NCBI GenBank assembly: GCA_016758965.1
Contig: JAEPRB010000289.1
Span: forward strand, 1-46,634
Source: Circinella minor
Lineage: Eukaryota; Mucoromycota; Mucoromycetes; Mucorales; Lichtheimiaceae
Length of the DNA: 46,634 nucleotides
Reading direction: 5' to 3'
The notes beneath the pieces are model-generated. The model was not told where the DNA came from. It searched no databases and worked only from the letters and a program-made list of their open reading frames with translations. The position numbers were made by a program, and so were the translations under genes. This document shows, in pieces, positions 1-15,565 of the stretch (positions are counted from its first letter, which is position 1; every line of letters starts with the position of its first letter).

Positions 1-735
1 ATAGAGTTATAAATCCATGTGAATACAGGGGTGTGAATATGAGCAAGTGTTGCTAAGAGGATCACATTATATGGTTACTTTTGAATACTGAGAAATATTT
101 TTAATTATTAACGATATAGCTACTGAGTGCATCAGGTGTAACTAAATGGATCAATTGCCGAATGGATACATAGCATTCTATCTGTAAATCTAATATTGCA
201 TGCTTTATTGTTATAATTATTCACTATTGTTATTGTTGATAACATGGTATGGAATGATAGTAACAATAAATGCTGTCGGCATTTCCGAATACAAATAGTG
301 TTTCTTGGTTGCTAGGATAAAATAAACGCGTAACAACAACAAAAAAAAAATGCTGTTTCTCACCAAAAAAAAAAAAAGGGGGGGGGATGGTTCAATAAGA
401 AGAAAGCCAAATCAGTTTAGATCCACCCCAACAACAAACAATACAGCATAATAAACCCAAATAAGCAAAGATATTTTTTTTTTTTTAAAAAAAATCATAA
501 ATTATTAAAATAAAAAAGTAAAAAAAAAAAAAAGTTTGGATGAGAGGAAAAACGAATAAAAAATAATAATAATAACTGTGTATAATCTGTGCGCGTGTTG
601 TGTGTTTGTGTGTGTGAGAACTAGGAAGAAGAAGAAAAAAGGGGGATACAAAAAAAAAATATTATTTGTTGATTGTACGTAATATTATTTTTAAATAAGA
701 AAAAGCACAAAGAATAATCGTGTTTTTTTTTTTTT
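1..735. other. Intergenic, downstream of ERG6; no gene seen
   Basis: AT-rich sequence with homopolymer A and T runs and a short GT-rich stretch near 590-620. I see no convincing coding frame, tRNA or repeat pair. The last part, next to the ERG6 stop codon, presumably holds the ERG6 3' UTR. Confidence 0.5.
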
Positions 736-2440
736 TTAGTTCAACGGCTTTTCAACGACAAAGAGATACATGGGTGTAAAAACACCCATTTCGCCGCCAG
801 CAACGAGCATCTCTGCCGCACTGTTCAAAAGTTGTGATGTTTCCAAAACACCTGGTGGAACCATGTTAAATTTGTTCAAGAAGGTCAATAAACTGTTTGT
901 ATAGAATCGGCCCCAAGGAGATCGAAGTATACCACGAAGACCCTCAGGTTTCTTGAGCGTGTAGTACCAAGGTACCGTGGCAGAATCCACTAAAGCAACA
1001 TCCCCTTCTTCAATCACATTAAATCCTACCGACTTTGCTGCTGCCAAACATTCTTTTGTAGAGTATAACTTGGAAATAGAGTTTCCTTCTTCAATACCAT
1101 GGATCACACGACGATGTGAAACATTATTAGGATCATACTTATCAGTTGTACACCATTCGTAACATGCAAATCTTCCTCCTGGCTTAAGTACACGATAAAT
1201 TTCACCATAAACCATTTCTAATCGAGGAGCATGGACAGTTGCTTCTACTGAAAAGACACCATCAAATGTTTCGTTTTCAATAGGCATCTTTGTAAAATCA
1301 CCCTTGATAAAGTCGGTATAATCACTTAATCCATACTTTTGTGAGTATGCAGAACACCGTTCAAGTTGGTATGCATTGTTATTGATACCAGTAACATGTG
1401 CATAACCAGATGATTTTACAACCTCACGTAATGGTCCACCTATAGATATTATAAATAATAGAACAATAATAATATATGAGATGAATGGGAAATTGGGTAA
1501 AAGAAAAATACTAACTTACCAACACCACAGCCAACATCCTAAAAGATGGAATCGTTTAAAAAAGAAAGTTGATTTGAAATTAGCATTAGATTTTTTTTTC
1601 CATAGATGCTACTCTTCTCTCCCCTACTTTCCCCTTCTCTGACTTTTTTCTCCTCTTCCTTCTCCATGCAATAGATTACATATTGTATACGTTACCAAAA
1701 CTCGTTCCCCCTTCTTCAAATTAAGTTTTAATGCAAGGAATGCTTCATGACGCTTAATATTTTCTTCAAATGAGTCTCCTAGATAAAACATCAATAGATG
1801 AAAACAATCATAAAAGTTAGATAACATACAAAACCTTTTAAACAGAGTTTTTTTTTTACATACCTTTGTACAATCTTGCAAAATGAAAAGATTGTCCCCA
1901 ACCTATTGTATAATTTTATTTACGTGTTAGTTTTTGTTCAATGTTTATTATTATATCATAATTTTTTTTTTTTTTAAAAAAAAAGGGAGAGATTGTAAAG
2001 AAACAAATGATAAGTTTCTTTAAACCTCTTCAAACATCCAATATGTCTTTTCTGTTTTCTTTTTTTTTCTCTCCCTCTTTTATTCGTTTGTTTTATTCAA
2101 AAAAAAACATAAAATAAAAATCCAATGTTTAAAGAATAATATTAAAAAAAAAAAAAAAGTATTTACCATATTCATAAAAATCAGTGACAAGATCATAAAA
2201 TGCGTTCGTCATATTTTGAGCTTGTTCTCGTCGACCATCAACAAAATTTTGATTATCTTCAAGTTCTGCTTCCTTCTTCATAGACCAGTTGCTATAATAA
2301 CTTTCAGCAGCTTTCTTGTTTAACTTTGAATCCTTTTGAGTAACTTTTCTAAAGAATCCACTTTCTTCAAGATGAAGTTCACCATGAAGTTGACGCATTA
2401 ATTGAATTTCTTCGGTAGGAGTATTCACAGAGATAGCCAT
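736..2440 (-). CDS. ERG6: Sterol 24-C-methyltransferase (Erg6-like)
   Basis: SAM-dependent methyltransferase that methylates C-24 of the sterol side chain in ergosterol synthesis, normally at the ER and lipid droplets. Five exons, transcription order: 2440-2167, 1902-1864, 1778-1696, 1538-1520, 1439-736. All reading phases join cleanly to give 372 residues, the usual family length. Visible landmarks are the N-terminal YYSNW and the YEYGWGQSFHFA segment, SAM motif I DVGCGVGGP at about residues 133-141, GINNN, the VEATVHAP region, and VLKPGG followed by YEW. The C-terminal sterol methyltransferase domain ends in VVEKPLN. The start ATG opens the only family-like N-terminus. Two exons are only 39 and 19 nt, and the 19-nt one encodes the heart of motif I. 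Identity is secure; exon edges are inferred from GT/AG sites and phase. Confidence 0.95.
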
Positions 2441-5400
2441 TGTATATATGTATATATAAGATAGCTTATATTTTTTTTTTTGAGGAGAAGAGAGAGGAAG
2501 AAAGAAAAAAAAAAGATAAAAAGTTTCAAACAGAAAAGAAAGAGAAGAAACAAGAAGGGGATGAAAAATAGTTATCTTTTTTTTTTTTTGGGTAAGAATT
2601 TAACCCGGCTTTTTTTTTTTCGCTTTAAACTTGCAAGGGAAAAAAAACACTTGTCGTGGATCGGGCCAAAAATAATATTTATCTCGAGGACAATGCATTT
2701 AACCCCCACCCCTTATTTTTTTATGACACAAAATAATACATAATAAACAATAATGTCTTTTATCTAAATAATTTTTATTCATATTTTTTTTTAATAATCC
2801 CATCCCATGTAATATATAAATATTAAGATATTCAACTATGTTATTATTATTATTATTATTATTGTTATCAAATTTGTTAGATCAAAAATTGATCAGATTA
2901 GTGCATTTCACTAAACCAGTTTCCGCCTGGACTTGTTTCTTAAACTTGCTGCTATATAATATTAGAATAAAATCATTACAAACAATATACCCATTCCGCT
3001 CCTCGGCAGAAACTGCGCCGCTTATTTACTATTATTATTACATCACAAAAGATCATCTAATGGTTGATATGGTTAAATACCGTTCACTTTTATCCGTAAA
3101 AAAGAAAATACCTTTTCCAGTATATTATCCAACCTTCACTTGTTATATTATTTTTCCTTTTTCCATACGTCGACTCACTTCCAGCAGCATCGTATATATA
3201 TATATATATATATTGTAACTTCCTATTGTATAAAAATTCCCAAACTTACATCATGTGGTGTAAAGAAAGGCGTTATTACGTTATAATATGAGTAAGGGGG
3301 TGGGATTCTGACTGTACGCGTCTTCATTAACATCACACTAAAAAGGCGATATAGGGTCGTACAATATGTCGTAGCCTTGGTGTTTTTTTTTCTCTTACGT
3401 CGACTCTCCCTGAAAACTGTAAATGTTTACTAATACGGTAATGTTTCACCGACCCTTTCTTTGCACTCAATAAAATATGGGTAAAAGAATAAGTTACTAA
3501 TAAAACATAGATATGTTCGCTTTAATACTAACCTTAACGTTCCTTTTTTTTTGGGGGGGGGGGAGGTTATGGGAATATAATATATTCATAAGTCCCAAAA
3601 TGAATATTAAAAAATACAGAGAGTATAGTTTGTAAAAAGAAAAAAATATCATTCAGGCTGCGGTTGCCAGATGGTTTCTTCAAATATGTGTATAGGTAGA
3701 TAGCATGCTTTTTGTTGTTATGGCGTTATATACGTGTTCTTTAGCTTTTTTTGTTGTCGATCCTTTTTTGTGTTGAACAAGTTATGCTTCGGGAAACGGG
3801 TAAATTGAGTCGCTCTCCTAATTATTTGAAACCCTTCAGTCTTTTTCAATCGTGTTTAAAATTTGGAGAACAATAAAATATTATAGCAAATGATAGTAAT
3901 AATTTTAATAGCTATATGTGCATATAAAATAACCTTTATATCATAATAAGTTCTATAAAAGTATATTCGTTCCTGTAGTAAATATAATGCATTGAGATCT
4001 TTTCCCCCACGTGTGCCAAAAAGAAAAACCCTTAACTTTTTCGGGGTGTCAATATAATATTTCAGTTAAAAGGAAAAATAAAAGAAACTATTTACCCATT
4101 TCAGGTCCAATGTCCCAAAAAACCGGAATAAGTGTTCCGCAGTTCCTGGCTTCCCAATTTGACGATAATTACTTGAAAAAGCGATAATTACTTGTTAGGT
4201 AGGTAAAGGAAAATAATTATACATGAATAACGGCTTCATCATAATAAAAAAAATAATATTCTATTGTTATAAAGAGTATTTTAGTTGTTATTTTCTTTGA
4301 AAATATATGTGATGGATGAAGTGGCGAATAGGGAGAAACAGATGCCGAGAAAAAAAAAATGAGGTTAATTTATTAGTCAGAAGTTTATCCTATATTGGCT
4401 TATTACATTTCAAAACATCTTCTGCTTCTTCTATATTACCGGTAGCCGATTAAAAAATGAAGACCGAGGGGGGAGATGATTGGGAATTGAGAAACTACCC
4501 TACATTATCAAAATACTTGTGTCTAAATGTTTGTATTGAAACCCAATGACTCGAAAGAAAATTGTCAGTATATTTTTTTATGTGCAATTCAAATGTGGGT
4601 GTGATTAGATATATATATATATATATAGACATAGTTACTCATGTTCCGGCTGTATGGCAGATAATTATCGTTTTAGGTGATAAAATAGTAGTTGGTAGAA
4701 ATAAAAATAAAAGTGTTTTAAACGTCTGCGTACTATAACCATCGTTTTTTTTTCAGTTGGACAAACCAATTATATATATATATCTTTACTCTTTCCTGTT
4801 TAAACGTACCTGTGATTGAGTGTTGTGTTTTACTAAATAGAATTAAACAATTTTTTTCCTGCGCCAAAATAAATAAATACAATATCATTATCGTCATTGT
4901 ATAATAATATCTTTTATTTAGCTTTAGTGAAAAAAAAAACAGAAAGGAAGAAAAACTTACTGGGCAAGGGGAGTTGATGATATTCATTATATCATAATAG
5001 TTATAATACATTTTTGCTTATCGTTTTTCTCTTTCCAAGAAAAACATTTTTTTTTATCTCCAAAAATTTTGCTGTTCTTATTTTCACGGTGCGCATAAAA
5101 TTATCAAGAGACAAAGTAGCTACATGTCAATAATAAAATGACAAGCAGCCTTATCCATTTTTATTAAAAAAAAAAGAAAACTAAAAGGTTTTTATGTTTA
5201 TAAAAGAAGAAAAGATGATGAAGAAGAAGAAAAAAAGAGAGAGAAGAAACAATAAAAAGAAAACTCAGGAATTCTTGGCAAATTTACATTGTTTACTTTC
5301 ACTAACAATCAACTTAAGACTAACTATGGAGGAAAAGGTATTTCCGCATTTTTTTTTATATAGTAAATGAGATAATTACCTACCATAACAGTATTTAGTA

Positions 5401-5587
5401 GATCTCTGTCATACTCAGTTAATTTTAAATCAATGTAAATAGCAACAGACCATTTTTACTGCTTAATAATTCGATATTATAAAATTAAAAACATTTATTA
5501 TAAAATAAAAGATATAACAACAGTTAAGTAGAAATACTGCAGTGATTGATATATGTAATTTATATTGATATATTTCCCTTCTTTCCA
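2441..5587. other. 3.1 kb intergenic region, no gene supported
   Basis: AT-rich spacer between the ERG6 start and the carboxypeptidase stop. It contains long A/T runs, a TTA/TAT trinucleotide run near 2838-2865, TA dinucleotide runs near 3190-3212 and 4609-4626, and a G run near 3553. Open frames here are low-complexity and family-less. The part just above 2440 must hold the ERG6 promoter, but I see no clear element beyond TA-rich sequence. Confidence 0.5.
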
Positions 5588-7598
5588 TTATAGACCGCCA
5601 TGAATCCATCCATTGAAGAACTGAAGTGAGTTAGCTGGTTGATCTTGAGGCACCATATGACCAGCTCCATAAACTCGAAGAAAAGCGAATTCTCCGCCAG
5701 AAGACTTCCGAAGTTCACCTATTTCACCCCATTTCATATCTTCAGCTTTCCTCCAAGCATCTTTACCACTCCACTCTAATGCCAAAGTCCATGCCTTGTT
5801 ACCCATCCAATTACAAATGTAATCAGCATCACCAGCATAAATCAAAATATTAATACCCTCTTGGTCTAAAAGTTCTGGAATATGATTCACATAAGGCCGC
5901 ATCCAGTCACCTGCGCTTTGAAACATGCTATTGACTTCTGAATTACAATTCATATACAAATCTACTTGATTGCCACTCGTTCCAACAGCATGTCTGACAT
6001 CGGCACGGTTCAAATAGGTTTGCAACAATCCAAGTTTATCGTCACACAGTGTTTCATCAATCACAGGGCATCTTTTTCTAATATCATATGGATTACGACC
6101 GCTACCTTCATAAAAAGGTCCTAAAAGGGCATTGTTGCACATAGAGGACGCGGGAATACAGTTTTCTGGTGTTGAATTCTTATAGCACCGTTGAATAAGT
6201 TTCTTACATTCAGGAAGAGAGCGTATCATCTTATTACATGTGGATTGTTTTAGGACGGGCCCGTATGTATTGTTACACGCCATGTCGGCATAATAATCAT
6301 ATTGAACATAGGGATCCGTTAATCCGTTACCAATAAGTAAGGTCTTGAGATTAATTTGTGCTGCGTTTTTGGAAGCTTGTTTGTTACCCTTGGTCACTTC
6401 TGCACCAATAGCTGGGATATAATGTCCCGCATCTGACAAGAAAAATTAGACAATGGCATTAATAACAATAGGGTGGACAATAATATAATAAAAATAGTGA
6501 AAAATAGAGTGGGATTTTTTTAAACTTACAAGATTCACCAGCAACATGAAAATCTAATTGACTGTAATCTATGTTCAAAAAAGCAAATAATTAGAGATCT
6601 TTTCCAAATAATGCTGTCTTTTTTTTCTTTTATTTATAAATTAATTACCTGGGAAGCGTTTGAAAAAAAGTTGTAAAAACGCATAAACATCTTTTGCTGC
6701 TGATGGTGTATCACTAACATTACCGGATCCATAAGAATATCCAACATTGATTGGCTTTTTATTATTCGGAATGAATAAATATATAGTTAGTAAAAGCAAT
6801 ACGAGGTTTTTGTGTTTCCTTTTAATTAAAACTGTGAAAGAAAAAAAAATGCTTTTTTTTTTTACCTGATCTAAAAATATAATGCTAGCATTGTTATTCC
6901 AAGAATAAGGATTATTAACGGTCCCATTTCCATATTGATTTAGTTGACAAGGTCTAATAATCAAACAGACGAAAAATATATCATGTTACGATTATTTTTT
7001 TTCTTTTGTTGTTACTGTTGTCAAATAGGATATATATGAAAACAAAAGAATGGGCAGAACGAAAAATAAAAAAAAATACCCAAGTTCCATGAAAAGTCCT
7101 GTCATTGATGAGCAACCTGGACCACCGTTAAGCCATAATACAAGAGGATCGGTTGCAGGATTATTTCGAGACTCAAAAAACCAAAAAAAGAAATGTTTAT
7201 CTTCATCAACAGAATCAAGGTATCCACTATACTATTTTTTTTTTTATTGAGATGTCAGAATAGGGAAAAAAAACGATTAATACTTGGATGTTCATTTGCA
7301 CATCTTTTTCAGTATATTTTTATAGATAGCTCTGTATGGGATGTTTTACCTGTTTCACATTTGGGTCACAAATCTCTGCATCAGGTTCTGTAAGTCGTAT
7401 TAAGTATTCAGGAAAAGAAGAATGAGAAACCGATAAAAATGATTTAGGTTTGAATTCTTGTGTATTGAAAGTATTGGGTTGATCAGTAAGATACTCTGCT
7501 TGACAAAAGTAAGAAATAACAGATAATATATATGTGAATGTTAGATAATAAATTGCTGCTGTTGTTGGCAACGAAAATTTGTTGCTTGTCAACATCAT
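5588..7598 (-). CDS. Serine carboxypeptidase, carboxypeptidase Y-like (S10)
   Basis: Vacuolar or secreted serine carboxypeptidase that removes C-terminal amino acids. Six exons, transcription order: 7598-7350, 7231-7080, 6953-6866, 6754-6649, 6568-6530, 6432-5588; phases agree and give 492 residues. The N-terminus has a hydrophobic signal segment (about residues 12-34). Family motifs follow in order: [27 protein letters not shown], the nucleophile motif GESYAGHY (Ser211), GDADYICNW (Asp415) and [11 protein letters not shown] (His470), so the full catalytic triad is present. The codon after the catalytic serine is split by an intron. The proregion is short compared with yeast CPY. It is divergent from BET3, 754 bp away. 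Sorting to the vacuole rather than secretion is inferred from similarity to CPY. Confidence 0.93.
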
Positions 7599-8352
7599 GA
7601 GTAAGAAAGTAGAGAAGAAATGGCAAAAAAAAAAAAAAAAATGAATCGAAAGAAAATTGTACTTTTATTTATTTATTTACTATTTGGCATTCTGCTTGCA
7701 ATAAATAATTATAACTAGATCTTATTGTTGTCAAATTGAAAAATACGATAGATACGTATATTAATAGTAACGTAAATTATGAGGATCATTATCCTTCTTT
7801 TCAATCTCTCTTCTCGACAAACAACCTAATTAAGATTACATCTGATAAACAAATAAGAAAAACCGGAACTAGCAAAAAAAAAAAGTCATTCTTTTTTTTT
7901 CTATATATTTCTTTGTAGTAAGCATATCGTACTGAATAAACTTGTAAAGGCATTATGATTTCTTGGTAATTCAATATATATATCAATTCCTTGGTTTTCA
8001 AGAGACAACAAGTGGAATGCCTTCAAATAGTAATAAAAAGAAGGTTGTCATGGTAATTTCTTGTTCAGGACAGTATAAGTGTTATAAATGTTTGAGTTTT
8101 TTCCAAATAGGATCGTAGTTTATTATCAATTAAAAACAGAGCTGTTATTTATGTAACAAACAAAATGAATTAAATCTGTTGATTTTTTTTTCATGGCAGA
8201 TCATAAATCCCTAATTTTTTTTTTTCAAAGTGACCCAAAAACAAAAAAAAAAAAATGCAAAACCCAAACTGAACCTAAATTTGATTTCGTGCTACTCCAG
8301 GTACCTGTTTCAACTTCTCCTTCCGTTTTTTTTTTGTCACTATTAAAACATC
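7599..8352. other. Divergent intergenic region between carboxypeptidase and BET3
   Basis: 754 bp between two start codons pointing away from each other, so both promoters must lie here. It is AT-rich with A/T runs next to each gene. I found no convincing TATA element or binding site and no additional gene. Confidence 0.45.
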
Positions 8353-9145
8353 ATGGCAACTGCACCATCAGCAAAACAATTTAAGGCATTAGGAGAAGAA
8401 GTTTGGAAATCTAAAGTCGAAAAAATTGTAAGCTATTAGTAATTGCTTTTATTACAATTTTCCCCAGCCCCTTCATCCTGGAATACGGGGAAACAAAAAA
8501 AAAAGCTTGTGTTAATATTATATGGTTTTATCATTGTAATGTAGAATGCTGAACTTTTTACACTGACTTATGGTTCACTAGTTGTACAACTCGTTAAAGA
8601 TTATGAAGATTATACTGAAGTAAATAAACAACTCGAACAAATGTAAGTATATATATAAATAAATACACAATGTAATATTCGTCTCTTCTTTTTTTTTTGT
8701 TCTGTGGGTATACAAGTATTGACATTTCTACTCTAGGGGATATAACATTGGTCAACGTTTAATCGAAGACTTTTTGGCACGATCGGGTATCGGACGATGT
8801 GTTGAATTTCGCGATACAGCAGAAGCAGTAAGCAAGATTGGATTCAAAATGTTTCTCAACATTGCACCTAACGTAGCAAACTGGTCTTCAGATATGAAAG
8901 AATTCTCACTTATATTTGATGAAAATCCATTAACCGAGTTCGTCGAATTACCTGAAGATGCTTTGGAAGGAGGATTATGGTATTCCAACATTTACTGTGG
9001 TGTATTACGTGGTGCTTTGGAAATGGTACAAATGCAAGTAGAAACTACATTTGTAAGCGATGTACTTCGTGGTGATGACGCGACAGAAATTCGTGTCAAG
9101 CTTACCCGTTACTTGGAAGAAGAAGTTCCTGCCGGTGAAGATTAA
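8353..9145 (+). CDS. BET3: TRAPP complex subunit Bet3 (TRAPPC3)
   Basis: Core subunit of the TRAPP vesicle-tethering complex and Rab1/Ypt1 exchange factor, acting in ER-to-Golgi and intra-Golgi traffic. Three exons, 8353-8427, 8545-8642 and 8737-9145, join in phase to give 193 residues, matching the family length. Recognisable segments are the N-terminal [23 protein letters not shown], the [13 protein letters not shown] helix, GIGRCVEF with the conserved cysteine that is acylated in known Bet3 proteins (Cys79 here), [34 protein letters not shown] and the C-terminal VPAGED. The start gives the expected N-terminus. I see no anomaly. Confidence 0.96.
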
Positions 9146-10326
9146 AATCGATGAATGAATTCGTTTTGTATTTGTGATTTTTTATTTTGTTTACTATAAA
9201 AAAAAAAAGAAAAACAAATAGTTGATGGTGGGAGGCGAAGGACTAATTATGAAATGAATGAACGGAGGAATGAAGGGGAAATGTATGTAAAGTTATTATT
9301 ATATACTATGTATGTGTCTGAATATGAAAGGATCGTATATTATATTTTTGCTACTGTTATTATTGCTATCAATGCGATAATTCTTTATTTCTGTATGTTA
9401 AAATGTACAATGTTTTATGTATCTATAATCAAAAGGAAGAGTCGTTTTCTGTTGCTATGATAGTTATGTGTTACCTAGGAGCTTTCCAAAAAAAAAAAGC
9501 ACATGAAGAATGATGTACTCAAGTACTCTTATTATTGGAAACAAAATAATAAAGAGAAAGGTCTTGGCTTTTTATTATCCTCAATAGTGTAAAAGTAAAA
9601 CTGAGCGTGATATAAAATGAATATTAATTAAACAAGTGATAAATTTGGCAACGCTTTCAAAAGCCATTAATTTTGAAATGTTCATGAACATACAACTACT
9701 AATTGAATAATAAATAAAATTTATACAAAAAAAAATATACGTATGGTAGTATATTTTTGCCCTCAATATATTTTATCAAGGAAAAATTAATAGCAATAAG
9801 AAATAAGGTATCAAAAATATTAATAATTATGTTACAAGAGTTACAGTTATCCTTTTTAATAATACAATAATAACGATCCTTGTACTTTATTAATCAAAGC
9901 AATGAAAGATTATGATGGATTATTATTGAGCCTCGTTAATGTAAAACTCATGACATCCTTTACTGATACTACAATGTTAGAACATTTTCTTCATCTTTCC
10001 AGCTTGATACTTGAATAGATATAAACAGCTACGGATGAACACATGATATAATGCTATTTTTACACGCATTATTTTATATATTATTACATCTGATAGACAA
10101 ACTTCGATCCACACGTTATATATAACCATATTCGTTTCTCTTTCTCTCAAATTCTTAATTTTTTTTCATCGTTCCAATACTTTTATTTAAATTCGCATTA
10201 AATTTGTTACTGAAAGAAAAGTTGGCACTTCTCCATGCATAAAACAGAAATATATTTCTGATTCGATTAGATCACGTGTCGCGCTTTTTATTTTATTTTT
10301 GGAAACGACTAGTGGGTTTATATAAA
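9146..10326. other. Convergent spacer between BET3 and polo kinase
   Basis: About 1.2 kb of AT-rich DNA between two convergent 3' ends. Short open frames occur but are low-complexity with no family resemblance. It presumably holds both 3' UTRs. No RNA gene or repeat pair recognised. Confidence 0.45.
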
Positions 10327-13465
<3,139 letters not shown>

Positions 13466-15565
13466 TTTTGCTTTGTGTATATATATAGTTGTTTAATTGA
13501 GAATGAAATAATAATGGACGGTAGAGATTAAGAAAACGCGATCATAAAACTAAAAATGTAACAATAAAAAATTGTTGGTGAACTCCACTTAAATAACGAA
13601 TTCGCACCACTATAATGATGCATAGAAATATTATTGCTTCCCATAGTGGAAAACTTCTCAAACCTTTCTCCACGACAAATGATGGCCTTTAAATAGCAAT
13701 CCATGTATATTTATTATACCACATCAGTTTGTAGTAGATATGTTGTTTACAATTGATCTCGTATATATTTCGATTATTATATGATAAAAAAAAAGAAAGG
13801 CAACGGAAGAAGAATTATTTGATAATATAATGATTTCCATTGATCAACAGGCCACCACAGATTTCGGTTAGTTTACATAAAAATATTATAAGCGATATAT
13901 ATGTTCTATAGATTATAATCACTTGTTTCGAATAATATGTAGTAATAAATTAAATCAGATAACTTTATAATGATCATTTTATGATTAAGTTACTACTACG
14001 TCGTACAGCAAAAATAAATAAATGTTGGATCTTATAGACTGTCGCCCTTATTTTTTTTTCGTTCCATTTTTCTTTTAGTCCAAGTTCAGCGCCCTACGTA
14101 CTAACACACTATTATACAAAAAAAAACCGAAAAGTTTTCTCAAGAAGATATCTAGCCTATTACCAAAGAGGATGTAGTACTATGTATGAGTCGGTATAAT
14201 ATACTCAAAATGAACTAAAAAATCTATGAATTACCGATTTGTATACAAATGGCCGAAATAACAATATAATTAATGAGATAAGTGGTTGACTTTATAATCG
14301 TATGCCTCTGTTGAAAGTTTTATACATATTAATCATCATATACTGTATTGACTACTAAATATCTATATACGTAATCAGAAAAAAAGTTTAAAGTTAGAAC
14401 CTCTTGTCACTCCTCACTATGACTTCACTTATCTCTTTCTTTTTACTCTCAACACAGTTAAGTAATAACACAATACCTAAAATACCCTCCCCCCACCCAC
14501 CCAAAAAAAACTATCATCTCCAAAAATGCCACAGGATATGCGAATCATTTTCCAGCAGTAATCTTAATCGTTTCTTCAAATTATCTTAGTAAGAGCAACG
14601 TAAGTTTGTAAATATAAAGGACAAATTATAAATAAAGAGACTTTGCTATTATAGATGATTTAATTCTTTAGAAAACATGGTTTGTTTGAATCTTCTGTCG
14701 AGTTAAGTGTAGAGTGATAAAAATGCAGATTATAAATGGATCAGGCAATGGACAAACATAAAGTATGATTTATTATATGTACCATGAAATTTGAGTTCAA
14801 TTTCAGCGATGTTACTGTGAGAAAGTTCATTTTGAGCACTCCTTGTAATCTATAGATCATATATGTGTGTGATGTGCTGCAATTGTGTCCCAATCAAGTA
14901 GGTCTCACATATTTCTTGTTCGTTTAGATTTTAATTATACATGGTGTCCCAGTAAGTTCTTTCAAAAGTATTGTATTTATACCAGTTTATTAGGGGTGCT
15001 TCTTTACTACATTTACAGTGGGGACCCATTATTTTCATGTACTCCATTTTTGGGGATTTTGTAAAATGAGCGGGAGGGTGAAATTATCGAGGAACCGTGT
15101 CGAAAACAAAAACAGGTAAAACGTTTTAGCAGAATATATAACCATTGTTATAAATTATCATTGTCGCTTGTAATTAATAAAGTTATCAATAATCATGCGA
15201 ATTGTTTCACATTATATTATATCATTGAAAATAATTTCTCACATTCCTCGTAATGTAATCAATGTGAATCACCTTATATATAGAAACTATTATAGGAACA
15301 TTGATAGTGGGCTAAATGACAACAGTTTCCAAGGTAACACATAATATGTAACCGGAATCACAGTTATAAGCAGATTCCTATTGTGTGCAAGGTACGACAG
15401 TAAATCTAGATAGAGCTATAGTTGCAATATATGTATAGTAATGAAGATAGAAATGTAAGATAGCTTATAATAGACGTTTCAGACTGTACATATTATATAA
15501 TTTATTTGTTTTAGTGAACCCCGGCATCAGGTTTATTATCTACTACGTAACATCTACCTTTTTTT
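13466..15565. other. 2.1 kb intergenic region, no gene supported
   Basis: AT-rich spacer upstream of the polo kinase start and downstream of the F-box gene stop. A less AT-rich patch around 14940-15110 contains a G-run block (GGGGACCC near 15019) resembling a transposon end, but I found no inverted partner. No coding frame with a recognisable family. Confidence 0.45.

Noticed and set aside
2838..3218. 126-codon plus-strand frame
   Set aside because: It starts in a TTA repeat, ends in a TA repeat, is low-complexity and has no splice or family support.
14998..15110. GC-richer block with CAGTGGGGACCC resembling a transposon terminus
   Set aside because: I could not find an inverted partner or target duplication in the window.
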